A stretch of DNA of 64,000 nt from Sporopachydermia quercuum (GCA_001599295.1 BCGN01000012.1:124001-188000), one strand, 5' to 3'; positions 11,243 to 23,911 are shown, counted from the first letter of the stretch. The notes: generated by a model from the sequence alone, not told the origin. Program-made: numbers and translations.

Positions 11243-14200
11243 AGGAATTGGGAAGGAAATTGCATGTGTCAGCAATAGAATATGCAAAACTTTGGATAAA
11301 GGTACATGCATCTGCATTTTGCTGCATTCTAGGACCTTTCGTTTTTATTTCTCATGTTTTGTCATGAAGATAAGTACAAGTCAAGAAGAGCATGTATCAT
11401 TGTTATTTCATAGNTTCCAAGATAACAGAAATGTAACTTCCTGTATGATTATTATAGTTCACTCTGCATGAAGCCTAAGGGTATTGCCTCGCATCAACCG
11501 TTGAGCATGGAATACACAGAGCACACACCATTTGCTACTGTGCGCTGTTATCTATCATACGGCGCTATTTCCACTGATTATAGTGTAATAGCTGCCAAAC
11601 AATATTACGAGTGAATTGTTGCTATGATGAAATGAGCACTGACTGAAAATAGTGTTCTCCTTCTGGGAAGTGTTATGAATTGCTTGGTTGCGTGGTTGCT
11701 TCTTGATAGAATTAATATGATATGGTGACGAACAGATTATGATATCTGTCAAACAGCTACGAGGNCGTTCTTTGGTGAATAACATGAATCTGAGTGTGAA
11801 TCTAGTAAAACGATGTTGACAGTAGCAGCTGTTGTGGGACTATTCATGTTTCTGCCTATTCCATTCCTCTTTCAAACCAAACCAAACACAATTAATTCTA
11901 AGAACAGCAATTTCCTTATATGCAATTATTTGATAGAAAAAGTGAATTATTGATTAATGATAACAATAATACTAACTATTGTTGTCGCTGCTGCTGCTGC
12001 TTAATAGGAGAATATCATAGCTCATTCTAATCCAATTGTTGTATTTGCATGACTAAAACAGCAATTTAAGTGCTCATATTGCAAACAACGGCCCTTTCTG
12101 TCTTTCAGTTGTTTATCNCGGCTGGAAAACTAGCAGTGACCATAATTAATTGAACCGTTTGGTTGTTCATTTCCTGATGCCCTAGATTCCCAGGGTTCCC
12201 TTTTAGAGGCTTCTTCTTAGTATTGCATTTTTTCAATGAGTTCTATACAGCTTGCTCTTGCAAAGAGTTGTTGCATATTCTCAATTCAAGTAAGCAAGCA
12301 AACAATACAAGTCAAATCAAATCAATAGGTTCTCTTTCCTGCTCGAAGTCCCAAAACAATTCAACGTTTGAAATCTGCGATTGTCATCTCACTCAATTGA
12401 AGTCTCATAGTTCAGTGATTCAAGACCATTGTATATTATAAAGAATAATATTAAGTAACAGTATGATTTATGTTCTCATATTATTTTCAGAGTCTATTAG
12501 CAGTAGTATCAACAATTAGACCATCTAGTAACACCCACTGATTTTTCATACAAGTATATATACCATTAAGTTCATAGACTCCCGGCATGTCCATTGTAGT
12601 TATTCTCTTTCTTTCATTTACTTTTATTCATTTCATATGCTAAGCAAAACGCTCTTTTTTCATAAAACCCGCTTACGGAATCTCATATTTTCCTTTTTTT
12701 TGTTTCTTCCTTTTCCTTTCTTTTCTCTTTTCAATAGCAAAATATACTTACCCAGCAAGGAAAAACAAGCTGAACAAATGAGCCCAGAATCGTGCCATTG
12801 CGATAGATGGATGCCAAAGACTGATTTTCAAGCGAATAAGAACTCAACAAAACCAGCTGTTTCTGTTTTCAAGAGCAAGTCAGTTTCTTGTATCAAGAGA
12901 GTGTTCAATTGAAGTCAAAAGTGTGGCAAAATGGTGCTTTTATTGAAGCACGCCTGTTGTTGTTCTTTTGGTTTGTTGTGTTGTATGGAGAACAGTGTGG
13001 TGAATGTCTGTTGATGAATTGGTATTTGTTTATCTTGATGTTCAAGGTAATTGACAAAAAGCCTCAAAATAAATAGATACGTTGCTAAAACAGAACTTAG
13101 ATGTTTCACAATATCTAACACCTAGGAAGCTGTTGATGGAGCACTGTAACCTTTCAGAAAGGTTGCTAAAGGTGAAATGTAATATGAAAGAAGCAAATGC
13201 GTCAGATGCAAGTAGTTTGTTTACATTTTGGGTGGAAATTGAATCTGAACTAAATGTAAGGATTGATTTTGGTTTCCTAATCAGGATGGAGATTATCCAA
13301 TTAGGGCGAAAAAGGTAAATTGAAACTGAGATTTTGCAGAATTATGCATTACGTACAGTTAGGCATTTGCTCGTTTCGGTTTGGGAAATAGATCCAGGTG
13401 CTTTAAGTGGGCATATGGGAACAGAAGGGAGAGAATCCTGATTAAATGAATGGAATACATAAACTGTGAAATGGTTTATTTGCATGTTCGGAGATGAGAA
13501 AAGGTAATCAAGTTGTGTTGACAATCAGAAGTTGGCTTTGAAGCAAGATGTGTATTGTGGAAGATGGGCTCGTTAAGTGAACGAATATGTTCAGTATGGT
13601 TAATGTGACAATATTATGACGTTTGGAAGAGCAAGCATTGGGATTTGCCGGTTTCTTATGCTCTATTCTTAGTTACATAAAGTTTTCCTTCATTATGGAA
13701 TGGCACAGGTTGCTTAATTTGGTTCTGTGTGCTGTGATCTTCTAGTGGAGATGGTATTTGTTGTTTTTATAGGTCTAATTTTGCTCTTTTACCTCTCACA
13801 TTTTTCCTTCGGTGTCAATCAACATTTAGATCAAATCGAATTGAATAAAATTAATAGAGTATGCTATTTTCTTATTTCAAAAAAGAATAAAGCACCATTG
13901 CCCATTAAAAATTTCTTATGCATATGCATGATGAAGATGGTCTCCTATATAATAAACGTTTTCTGTTTCAGTAAACCTGCATATGATTATTCAATTGGGT
14001 AATAACCTTCATTCTTGCAGTTCATGCAGCATAATTTACTGCACAGCGACTACAGGTTATTTCTGATGACCCAATAACTAACAAAAGATAGGAAATCTTA
14101 GTGATTATTATTGGAATTATTGGGAAATTTGCAATGAACTCGGATTCCAATTTCCATGTACTTTTAAGCACATTTCGGTATGAATCTAAGTCAATTGCCC

Positions 14201-14342
14201 TTATAGATCATCTATCTGAATACCGAACATCAATGGTTGTCATCTATGAATGACTATCAAAAGCCATACAATTCTTTTTCCCCTATATATTCTAAAACAT
14301 TTTGTAACATAAATTCAATCTCGTATATTATCCTAACCTAAC
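11243..14342. other. Long intergenic region upstream of the SUR7-family gene
   Basis: 3.1 kb, the largest gap. The promoter of the SUR7-family gene lies at its left end, and the 3' end of the coiled-coil gene at its right. Several ORFs of 60-115 codons occur (11124-11471, 12637-12912, 13082-13318, 13727-14002) with no recognisable domain. A perfect TACTAAC followed by pyrimidines, a GCT run and TAG (about 11969-12007) looks like an intron end, but no downstream frame stays open beyond 14 codons. Three ambiguous bases. Confidence 0.4.
11813..11953 (+). CDS. Possible 46-residue membrane micro-ORF, doubtful
   Basis: ATG-to-TGA ORF whose first 20 residues are a clean hydrophobic segment ('MLTVAAVVGLFMFLPIPFLF') followed by a polar tail. 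It sits just before the TACTAAC...TAG signal at 11969-12007. No family is recognised; chance is quite possible. Confidence 0.15.
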   Translation: MLTVAAVVGLFMFLPIPFLFQTKPNTINSKNSNFLICNYLIEKVNY

Positions 14343-15284
14343 CTATTTACTAATGCTTAACAATCGACTGTGATTGATGGTTGCTTCTAATGGCTTTTTC
14401 TGATTCCTTCCTGCTTTTAAATAATGATACAAGTACAATTTGCCTTTATCACTGCTTGCCTTATCAAATGTCTTGTTACTATTGAAATTAGCTGTGGATG
14501 AAGTAACTGACACTATTGCTTTGGCTTTCACATTCAAGCTACCAAGCATAGGCATCATAATATCTGATAGTGATAGTTGAGGATTTCTGTTTATATTATC
14601 AAATTCACTTATAATAGAACTTTCGTTTTGAATGGAAAATAGTGAAACTGAGTGTTCTTCATCCTCGGCATCATCTTCATGTGCATTGTTATCTACATTT
14701 CTAGTATGTGCCGTTGCTATTTGGTGATCTAACCTTTCCCCTTTTGCTCTGTCAAAGGTGCCATCATCAATATCATCAATATTGTCGTCATTTTCAGCAA
14801 CAATATTTTCTGAACTTTTCAAATAATCTGCAAATCGAGGACTCATCACAATTGGGCTCCATGGCTGACGTAGTCTGCTATCAGTACGTATAGGTGTCGA
14901 GCTTGCACCAATATCCATTCTTAAATCATCTTGACTATTGTCAGCACATAAACATATTTCTTTCCTGCGATCACATTTCAGTATTTTATTTTCTGTTTTC
15001 ACTTTATCTAAGTTCTTCATAAGCAATTGTATTTCAATTCGCAATGTATCCATTTCTTCTTGTACTTCATTTGCCCATTGATTCACATCTCGTTTCATCA
15101 GTTCCAGCTCTTCCACTCGGTCTTCTAAACAGTTACTATACTTTCTAGTTTCTATTATTTCCATATCTCGTTTTTCCAATTCAGCATTTAAATGCTCAAT
15201 ATCCAGCGATTGAAGAGATACTTTCAGTTCCAGCTCAGCTTTTGCTTGTTCAAGCTTTATTGCTATGCTTCTATAGTCAACCAT
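14343..15284 (-). CDS. Coiled-coil protein of unknown function
   Basis: 313 residues. Residues 1-105 form a long heptad-rich coiled coil ('LEQAKAELELKVSLQSLDI', then 'NLDKVKTENKIL'). Next come a short Cys-containing bend ('CDRRKEICLCAD'), a basic/proline stretch with likely Cdk-type sites ('PWSPIVMSPRF') and an acidic, Asp/Glu-rich region (about 160-215). The C terminus is polar, ending 'NHSRLLSISK'. I do not recognise it. The layout is common in spindle-pole, kinetochore and vesicle-tether proteins, but nothing here decides. The start is the first ATG, and the heptads begin right after it. An upstream exon cannot be excluded. Confidence 0.6.
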   Translation of the reverse strand: MVDYRSIAIKLEQAKAELELKVSLQSLDIEHLNAELEKRDMEIIETRKYSNCLEDRVEELELMKRDVNQWANEVQEEMDTLRIEIQLLMKNLDKVKTENKILKCDRRKEICLCADNSQDDLRMDIGASSTPIRTDSRLRQPWSPIVMSPRFADYLKSSENIVAENDDNIDDIDDGTFDRAKGERLDHQIATAHTRNVDNNAHEDDAEDEEHSVSLFSIQNESSIISEFDNINRNPQLSLSDIMMPMLGSLNVKAKAIVSVTSSTANFNSNKTFDKASSDKGKLYLYHYLKAGRNQKKPLEATINHSRLLSISK

Positions 15285-17041
15285 ATCAAGAAGATTATTG
15301 ATTATTGTACTCCAATCTCATCCCCCGTTGTGTTCATATATAACCTTTGCCAGTAAAACTTTATTAAGAGAATAATCTACCACTTCTTCTGAAGTAAAGT
15401 AGTAATGATTTATGATTTTCTTGTAATTGATTTTCCGATGCTTTGATAGAACCCAGTCTAATGCATTTCTAATCTTGTGTTACATCAAGCATATTCTTCT
15501 ACCTATCTATGGTATTCTATTGCAATTGCTTTTTCTTCCCTCAATGCATCCATTCCATATTCGGCAAAACTCCCATTTATGACCCTTTTATCTCTATGCC
15601 TTCTTTTTTTCCCTTATCCACTCTTTTGCTCTCTCGAAACTACCAGATTCAAATTCCTATCCCTTTGTTATTGTTTCTCTCTTCACCACTAGTACATTTC
15701 CCATTCATACTAAGCTTTTACGGGCAATAATTTCCCATTCCAGTATTTGGACACAATGGGAAATGTATCGAGATACACCCCCTATTTCATGATGTTGAGA
15801 CGCGAAGAGTTGAACTCAAGGTAATGTGACATTTCCCACGTTGATGTCATGACAACCGTAAAGTAACCCGCTCTTCAAATGATCCTTTCTAGCGTGCTGG
15901 AATAATCTAAAAGGGACTGGTTAATTTCACTCTAACAGTAAATTTCATCACTAAGAGAATATNTTTTTTCTACGTATAATCTTGTGTGGGAAAAGATGTT
16001 TCTTCTTTCTTCCTTGGAGTTGAACGACATATAAATATAATGGCAGATTCCTGTTGAGAGGGATAAAATATTTTTTGCAATTAACTGAACTAGGGGTGGA
16101 GTTAGTGTTGATAACACTGTGACATTCTTCTTTTATATACAGTTGTAGATTGATTGATGGACTGATCGACTACTTGGAAGATGTATTGATGAATGCTGAA
16201 TATGAATAATCAAATGTCTAATATATTTTCAGGCTAGCTGATCCTTCATTAACTAATATACAGTGTATATCAGCAGTTGGAACTAATCAGTTATTGTTGT
16301 AATTGCTAATGGGTAAGTTTAAGTGGAGTTTTCTCCAACTTTTGTTGTTATTTCGGCAAACAAAACTGTTTAATAATTAGATACGCAACGTAATCATTGC
16401 AAGAACAATCATCACTTGAATTGAAATGATGATAACACTGCACTTCTTTCCACATCTGAATCGACTCTGATGACAGGCTTGACTTTTATGTTGATTTGAT
16501 TGACTTCGGTCGACTCATTTCAGCTTCATACTTGCCAGTATTACAATTATCTGATCTTTTTACAAGAGTGATATTCATGCGTGATTGAGTCTTACTGCTG
16601 ATATGTAGTGTTTACCGAACTAGTTTTGATTTGCAAATAACATCAAATGTTAATTCCCAGCTTTATCACAACTGTTACTAACTAGAAGATTTAGTAAGCT
16701 TATAAGTACTTTTATAATCAGCAGAGACGTTTTATTGTTTAAATGATGAAAAACCACCCGCACATTCGCAGTTTCCTCGGTAGCGTACGCTAAGAACCCA
16801 TCTTTGTATGCCAGTGACCGTTGCAGTCCTTCCTGGGATGTCTGATTTAACAATATAGACGGATTTTTTGTCTGAGTGTTTAATCTTGCTGGTTACATGA
16901 GTCGTTTACTAACTAAATTTTCAGTACTTGTATATTACTGTCCGTACTTAAATGCACTTGCATATTTTAACTTTCATTAAATCATTATCTACATGTTATT
17001 GTAGTCCTGTTCTATAACCTGCTTGACCTATTTATCTATTC
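15285..17041. other. Intergenic, coiled-coil gene to LAS1
   Basis: 1.76 kb. The left part is the promoter of the coiled-coil gene. At 16907-16924 there is a textbook TACTAAC ... TTTTCAG on the plus strand, but the exon after it stays open for only 17 codons. On the minus strand, 16650-16853 is open for 67 codons without a known motif. One ambiguous base near 15963. Confidence 0.4.
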
Positions 17042-18565
17042 TTAATCCAAATGTGTGAACGATTTTATAACTGGAACAACTCCCAATGGTGTTGGATGCC
17101 AGTCTGCAGAATAACCCCAACCGTGAAAATTAATGGGTTCATGTGTATTATCTAACTCTTTTAGACGCTGCTCATCATTATCATTATGATCTATTGATGC
17201 CTTTGATGAATCTGGCTTTAGCCGTTTACGAAGCATCTTCAAATCCGCTTCCATCTCCTGTTCTCCATTCAATTCTTTCACATTATCCGCACTTCCTTCA
17301 TTAATATCTCCAATTCCATCCAGCGTATGCTTCTTTCCTGCAAGTATATCCTCTATCCTTTTAATAATACTCTCATAATTGTTGTTTGATTTCTCAATTT
17401 TCAGTATGAATTCTAAAACAGATTTTGCCCATGACGATTTATTATTCATTTCACATAAGTCCACTACCACCTCAACATCTTCAGTGCCTTCCAACCAAGG
17501 ACTTGATTTGCTCTTGATCCGAGGAGAAAGGAAAAACAGTATCCATTCAACTAACTGCTCGACTTGCGAATTGCTTAGTTGATAATTGTTTAGCAATTCA
17601 TTAGAAGTCCCTTTGGTATCATCAGTAGTATCGTCTTCATCATTAATGCTATAAGTGCTCATAGGATACCTATTCTCAGGGTGATACAGAGATAACTTTT
17701 CTAGTATAAAGAAAACGAGATTTCTTATGAGTCCGTTCACGTTCAGTTCATCAAATATAGGAGAATAAAGTATAGAATATTGGCTTACTTTAAAGTTCTT
17801 TTTCTTAGAAATCAATACTTCTTTNTACAACAAAACGTTGAAGAATAGATTCTCATCATTTTTAATAAAGCTTTCCAGTTCATTAACAATTCTCCAATAT
17901 TCTTTCCCCTCATGACTTCCATCTCCTCTTTTCACAACTTTGAACGGATCACTTCTTCTCAGTCGTCTCCAAACTTTAAAGCTTTCTTTTATCTTATCTG
18001 CTATTACTAATTCATCCTCCTCATCACCTTCGTCGCCTTCTCCATCTTCACCGTTCAGCAGATCCATGGGAACATCTCCTTGTTCTGCGTTGGCTTTCCC
18101 GTTCATATTCATATTCCAGTAGTGTTTCCAGAGCCAATCGAGCGCTCTCTCGGCGAAATACCTCAACGATTCCAACGAGGGTAATCCCTCATGGGTACCA
18201 GCATGTCTTACCTCTACAAAATAGGAATTCAGGTTCAGATTCCTTGCAAGAACGCTCAAAGGAATGGCAAATTGAGATTGCTGTGCGGGATCTAAAATTC
18301 CATTGACAAACCGTATTAGAGCCATCGTATAGCTCATTCTTGCCGTTAAAGCGTCTAATCCTTGTTCATCTTTCAATAGTGTGCAAACTATCATGGACGT
18401 GGCTTCCATCGCTATTGGTACATTTCCTCGGGTTTGATAAGCCTGCACTCTCTCAATAGCTCTTGATCGGTTGTCTATACCTTCTGTTTGATTATAGAAC
18501 CATTCTTTCAATATTTCCAGTTCGCTTGGAGATCTCCAAGGAACAGCTTTAGGATGTACAACCAT
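17042..18565 (-). CDS. LAS1: Las1, HEPN endoribonuclease of the ITS2-processing complex
   Basis: 507 residues from the Met at 18563-18565. This start gives 'MVVHPKAVPWRSPSEL', matching the yeast Las1 N terminus; the 19 residues upstream do not fit. The HEPN domain fills about residues 1-165: 'SYTMALIRFVNGILDPAQQS' is nearly family-identical, and the catalytic RxxxxH is R120-H125 ('RHAGTHE'). The C-terminal half is divergent and ends in 'GWGYSADWHPTPLG', like the Grc3-binding tail. With the kinase Grc3, Las1 cuts ITS2 (site C2) in pre-60S particles in the nucleus. One ambiguous base near 17825 leaves one unknown residue. No intron is needed. Confidence 0.93.
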   Translation of the reverse strand: MVVHPKAVPWRSPSELEILKEWFYNQTEGIDNRSRAIERVQAYQTRGNVPIAMEATSMIVCTLLKDEQGLDALTARMSYTMALIRFVNGILDPAQQSQFAIPLSVLARNLNLNSYFVEVRHAGTHEGLPSLESLRYFAERALDWLWKHYWNMNMNGKANAEQGDVPMDLLNGEDGEGDEGDEEDELVIADKIKESFKVWRRLRRSDPFKVVKRGDGSHEGKEYWRIVNELESFIKNDENLFFNVLLXKEVLISKKKNFKVSQYSILYSPIFDELNVNGLIRNLVFFILEKLSLYHPENRYPMSTYSINDEDDTTDDTKGTSNELLNNYQLSNSQVEQLVEWILFFLSPRIKSKSSPWLEGTEDVEVVVDLCEMNNKSSWAKSVLEFILKIEKSNNNYESIIKRIEDILAGKKHTLDGIGDINEGSADNVKELNGEQEMEADLKMLRKRLKPDSSKASIDHNDNDEQRLKELDNTHEPINFHGWGYSADWHPTPLGVVPVIKSFTHLD

Positions 18566-19827
18566 TTGGTTGATTGATAGTATTGGAGGACAGATGCTGG
18601 TGCTAGAACTGTGTGATAGCACAACTACGGAATAAGCAGCAAGAAATAAGACCCTACTAGCTTGTGAGGGCTAGTTACAAGATTCAGTGCTTATTTCCTC
18701 ATACCCTATAAAGCTGCTGCTGCTGGTAATAAAGGGAGCAAACAACATAGAATCAATGGAGAAAAATGAAAAAAGTTGATTTTGTAGTGAAATGCACTAA
18801 CAAACAACAAAGAAAGACCTGATGTTCACTGAGAATATGATCATGTGACTGACTGTAGCCGATAGCTTGAGAGATGATACCCAAACAGGTCTTCAGGAGC
18901 TAAAACCAGAATGATGGACGAAAGGGTGTGAGATGCAATTGATTTACTGTATGTTAACAAACAACCTGGGAGCAGTATAAATAGTCATACTCACATCCAA
19001 TAAAAGATTACCGTTATAAAATACCAAATTAATGCTTCATCTTTTAACCTACTTAGTCATAGAAAATGAAGAAATGTGTACAGTAGAATATATACCACCC
19101 AACGGAAGGTTCGCATCTGCATGTACTATACATCATTATCTAAACTTTAACTCATATCGCGTCACAAAAACGCCCTATCAGAATCCAAATCCGAATCCAT
19201 CAACAATAGTGCTTTTTCTTGTTATTATTGAATGAATAGATCAACAAGTTCCTGTTGTATAGTGGAAACTAGTATAGTTCATTACCATACTGTTAACCAA
19301 CCTGTTTTGAAAGTAAGTGTGACTTCTGGTTGATGTTCCTTGTAATTGCGAAGAAACTGTATGACGAGATAGATACTCGTTTATTCGATGGCATCTCCTC
19401 TACTGACTGTAAGGCTGACTGATCAATGATCCATTGGTTTAATGGTTGATCATGGTTGATCCAACAATTGATTGATAACTATTTGTACAGACTACGTTTA
19501 TTGGAAAATTGAACTTACAAATAATAATATGCCATATAATTAAATGCTATTGCTACGCTATTGTCATTTCCCTGTTTGTTATTGTTTGACTAACCGCTTT
19601 CATGAACAGCGTATATGCACATACTGAGAATCACCCTATGTTAACAGTGATACCTCAAAACAAAAACAACAACAACAAAAACAACTGACCATTTCCTACT
19701 GTATCACTATAAATAACAGCTTATCTACCTCTTCCAACTTTCAACAACGTCCCATAAACAACATTTATAGTCATTCTCTTAAATCCTGGCAGTTTTTTAG
19801 ATTTATCTCTCCTAATCGCCTTTCAGA
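18566..19827. other. Divergent promoter region, LAS1 / NAD kinase
   Basis: 1.26 kb between two divergent starts. Only short AT-rich ORFs (for example 19032-19235) and a CAA/AACAAC-rich tract near 19660-19685. No RNA gene seen. Confidence 0.5.
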
Positions 19828-21721
19828 ATGACATCTAAACCACATGTTGTACAAGAGCTCGACCCTCTGTTTCCAGCAGAAGTCAAACACACTAAAGACA
19901 ATCACGCAATCAAACAGACGGAAGTTCTCATGGATTCCGGTGCTGGTAAAGGAACCGTCCTTCAATATGATTCCGATTCCGACTCCGGCTCTGACTCTGC
20001 ATCCTCTACAGACACTACTACTATAACTTCTACCTCCGGGATCAACTCAACTGACCCATCTTACTCTCGCAGAACTCGACAAGCGAAGTTTGAGGAAGTA
20101 GACCTGCAGGTTCCCAGTCCAGGAAGTCCCAGTAGCAGTGCTAATTTTACAGTTCCTCTTCTCCCTTTAAAAGCTCCCCAGAAACGCAGAGGTTCATGCA
20201 CTGCTCTTCTAATGAGAGAGCTACTACTATATCTACCGCAGGATAACAATATCAGCAATGAATTGGCTAGCAAGGGACCGTCGTCCCATGATAATCTACC
20301 ACCAGGTTCCGACACTGAAAGGAACAAGAAACAGATGATGACGAAACGTGATGTGAATCAGTTGGTAGCGTCCTTAAGAAAGTTTGGTAGAAGACTAAGC
20401 AAACTGTCGTTTAAATTGAATGTTCAGAACGTTTTACTCTCGGCGAAGATATTTGATATCGAGCCAATAATTGCTACAAGAAGAGTTGCTGAATATTTGC
20501 TACGATTGGAGAATAAAGGAACTCCCATAAATGTGTAAGTATCCCTATAGTTTGTAAGCTCGCAGAATAATCATCCTCATGATCACCATAAATTCACATT
20601 AACATATAAATAGCTTTATTCAAGACTGCGTTCTGGATATGAAAACATTCGGATACAATACGCTTGTGACAGAGCACCCAGAATACAAATCTAGAATATT
20701 TTCCTGGACGCCAGAAGAAGTGTCAAAGACTGCTGAGTCATTTGATCTAATAGTGACAATCGGTGGCGATGGGACTATTCTGTTTGCCAGTTGGATGTTC
20801 CAACAGGCTTGTCCTCCAGTACTGGGTTTTGGCTTGGGTTCTCTAGGATTTTTAACGTAAGTAATTAGTTGATATTAAGAAGATTTATCCGTTGTGTTAT
20901 TTGAAAATTGTGTCTGTTGATGGCTTCTTTCAGTATATGGAAACAAGACAACACATACAAGACATAGCATTCGTTTATGTAATACCACTGCTTATTGCAC
21001 ATCCTTACTAACAGTAAATACTTTTAGAGAATTCGACATTACAGCCCACGAGAAAGTTCTGCACGAAGTACTCTACAATGGATTCAAAACTTCTCTCCGT
21101 ATGAGATTCACCTGCACTGTTTCCAAATCAATTCATAATCCAACTATCCCTCTTAGCGATCGGAACCTCAAGGCAGAAATCGGAGATCCCAAATGTCTAA
21201 CTGGCACTTTTTCCACCCACAAGCCAGTTCAGGTGATCACTATATTCAATGACGTAGTAGTGGGAAGAGGGCCTAACCCCAATATGACTACAACTGAATT
21301 ATATGCTGACTGTGAATATCTAACAACAATTGATGCTGATGGTGTTGTTATTGCTACTCCGAGCGGATCTACAGCTTATTCTATGTCGGCAGGAGGATCT
21401 CTAGTGCACCCTGAAATCCCTGGAATGCTGGTCTCACCAATCTGCCCTCATACTCTATCTTTCAGGCCTTTGGTTGTTCCTGAAAGTGTCATTCTCCGTA
21501 TAGGTGTTCCTTATGACTCTCGAACTACAGCATGGTGTTCTTTTGATGGTAAATCGCGGTTTGAACTAGAAAGAGGCGATTTCCTTACTGTCACAACATC
21601 TCAGTATCCTTTCCCAATGGTTCAGACCTCTCATAACGGTTTACATTGGTTCCAGGGTATTAGCAATACCTTACATTGGAACGAAAGACAGCGACAGAAA
21701 CCCTTTCAGGTTCCTAAGTGA
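19828..21721 (+). CDS. UTR1: NAD/NADH kinase (Utr1 type), three exons
   Basis: Joining 19828-20534, 20614-20856 and 21028-21721 gives 547 residues. Intron 1 (79 nt) has a GTAAGT donor, a weak CATTAAC branch and a TAG acceptor. Intron 2 (171 nt) has GTAAGT, a perfect TACTAAC at 21006-21012, and TAG. Both joins restore the frame in the same phase and the family sequence. The ATP-NAD kinase core starts at about residue 205; GGDGT is at 286-290 ('TIGGDGTILFAS'), followed by 'GLGSLGFLT', 'TTELYADC', 'DGVVIATPSGSTAYSMSAGG' and 'SPICPHTLSFRPLVVP'. The N-terminal 170 residues are Ser-rich and poorly conserved, as in Utr1. It phosphorylates NAD(H) to NADP(H) in the cytosol. Utr1 and Yef1 are close paralogues in Saccharomyces; UTR1 is preferred on length. 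Confidence 0.93.
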
Positions 21722-21850
21722 GATAACTGTAGTTTTAGAAGTAAACGATGTGCCTTGTACTTTCTGATGCTTTACTGTGTATTTAGAAGAGTGCAGCTGG
21801 TGATACAATGTGCAATTCGATGTTCTATTTGTTGATAAAGGAAGATCTAT

Positions 21851-21893
21851 TTGTATATGTATATATGTATATCTATGTATATCTATGTATATA
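21851..21893. repeat. TATGTATATC short tandem repeat
   Basis: Imperfect repeats of TATGTATAT(C/A) within the likely 3' UTR of the NAD kinase gene. Confidence 0.75.
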
Positions 21894-23774
21894 AGTTCGG
21901 TTTCTAGACGAGCGTTTATGCAGATGAATGGAACGTGATACCAAGAACCAAAGGTACAATATGATGAATATGATGAATTTATAGGTAATGTTCGCTATGT
22001 GCCTAGGCTGGCTTATATTGTGGTCACAGAAGGTATAGCATATGAATACAGCACAAGTCAATGTTGGAAGTAATGGTTATCTCATGACTACAACTACTGG
22101 GATTGATAACTGAATTCTTTGAACAACTGATTAACAGCTTCACAGCACATATATTCATAGAATACAACGGAGTGAGCAACGTTGCATCTTTTCCTGTTTC
22201 GGGGAAATATACAAGGTAGGTGGGAGTAAAGAATACTGAAATGATATATTGGAAAGATCTTTTCCGTAATTCTTTTCCCGTTGATCAGTATTCAGAACAA
22301 ACACTCCTGCGGACAATGCGCTCCTTCATTCTTCTACCAAGNATTAAAGAATTGGAGCTCACTTTGCAGCTACTTTAAACTGCCTTTCTTATATTATGTA
22401 TAACTTATATCTGTCTCATAGATAAATAAATACCCATCACATAGTAGAAATTACTGATGACTTCTATTTTACTATTCTCATGCACTTCTTTTTGCTTATC
22501 TATTTACTCTTTATCTCCGTAGTTCTCCTCTCCCATTTGCCTAACAATATCCGAAGTCTTTTATCAGTAATTTCCTGTTTTCGGCGTTCGGAAGTTTTGT
22601 GAAAATTCCGAGGAACCAAAGAAGCATTCTCAGTATACGGAAGAATTGCGGAAATGATAAATACATAGGGGGTGTATCTAGAGATAACATGGAAGTCGGA
22701 ATTTATAATTGATGATGGTGACGATGATGATGGTGCTTGCAAGATTAAGGATAAAATGGTTACTTCATTGTTATTTACATTGATTTCTAGATTTTCCTGT
22801 TTGTCATGAAAGGAGGAGATTTTAAGAATTATACCTGCTGTTGTTGCATTTTCTGTTCAAAATAAGCGAGCGCGTAGTAGTTCGGTGCCTACATTACCAT
22901 ACTCTCAGTAGCCTAATACTATCTAATCTACAATAAAGTGTCTGCCTAGGTTCTAGGCAGGTTGGTAGCACAAAGAACGTTCAATGGTAGCAGCCTTATT
23001 GAATTATTTCTGAAAACCTATAATTTATAGATTAGATATCCTATTTCACTACTGGTCATTTATTCAAAATGTCGGTGATTCATTTAATGCTTTACTTGCC
23101 GATGGGCTCCGAGAACATTAGTGATAACCTGTATAATTTCCATAATTTGACACGTACGGAAACCATACCGGTCTTATCATCAATGATAACTCATCTACAA
23201 GAAAACCATAATGAACGAATAATAGAAACCGTTCAGTAATGATGACAATAACAAGAAAATGGTGAAAAACTAGTGAATATTTATTCTATATTTGAATAGA
23301 ATCTAATTACCGGGTTTGATATTAGTTAATAGTTTGGAGTATTTCGGAACACTGCATCGTCGGGTGATCCGCTTAGGTTGATTGCTCCTCTTCTCATAGG
23401 TATTCACGTTTCTACCGCTAAATAGCTATTATTGCATATAGTAATAGCCTCACTGTTAACGATATTGATATCTTTTTCACCCTCTTTTCACTCTCACTTT
23501 TTATTCTCGCTATTTGTTCAATCACCGCAACTTATTCATGCCATCCTCTCATTCTTACCGATTGGATATTATTTCCGAAATGCTTGCGTATAAATGCAAT
23601 TTAAAGTTCAGATCAGAGTGTGGAGAAATAAAGTTTCAGGCTAAAATCTCAAACATTAAGTCCATCTCCGCCATTTTTAAAGAATATTTCACCGTATTTC
23701 ACCGTTTTCCTCTCCTTTGACCTATAAAAGTAATTGATTTCCCCGATTAAACAACAAAAACCGTTGAAGAACAG

Positions 23775-23837
23775 GTAAATAGTTTGAATTGACTACTAAT
23801 TTATCTACTTTACTACTTTCTCTTCCTATACTTTCAG
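23775..23837 (+). other. Possible 5'-UTR intron of the acyl-CoA ligase gene
   Basis: GTAAAT donor after CAG, TACTAAT at 23794-23800, a pyrimidine-rich stretch and TTTCAG at 23833-23837. It is 63 nt long, similar to the smallest coding intron in this window (65 nt). It ends 74 bases before the ATG. Confidence 0.35.
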
Positions 23838-23911
23838 GATATAGCAGATTGTATCATAGTCTTTTCTTATGCTTAGCAGCTGTTGAAACAGAGTATTAAA
23901 TAGAATATATT

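Larger units (their letters stand above)
21722..23911. other. Intergenic, NAD kinase to acyl-CoA ligase
   Basis: 2.2 kb. Holds a short TATGTATATC-type repeat just after the NAD kinase (about 21851-21893), several scattered TTCCG sequences, one ambiguous base near 22342, and a possible 5'-UTR intron at the right end. No gene recognised. Confidence 0.45.

Noticed and set aside
11969-12007. TACTAAC...TAG as the end of a coding intron
   Set aside because: No frame after the acceptor is open for more than about 14 codons.
12637-13318. Several 60-90 codon ORFs in the 3-kb gap
   Set aside because: Translations are Phe/Leu-rich or polar by composition, with no domain, and overlap on both strands as chance ORFs do.
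15801-15825. B-box-like GAGTTCAACTC near 15812
   Set aside because: No A box or stems on either strand.
16650-16853. 67-codon minus ORF downstream of LAS1, considered as an extra LAS1 exon
   Set aside because: LAS1 already ends with its family-typical tail at 17042; the ORF has no known domain.
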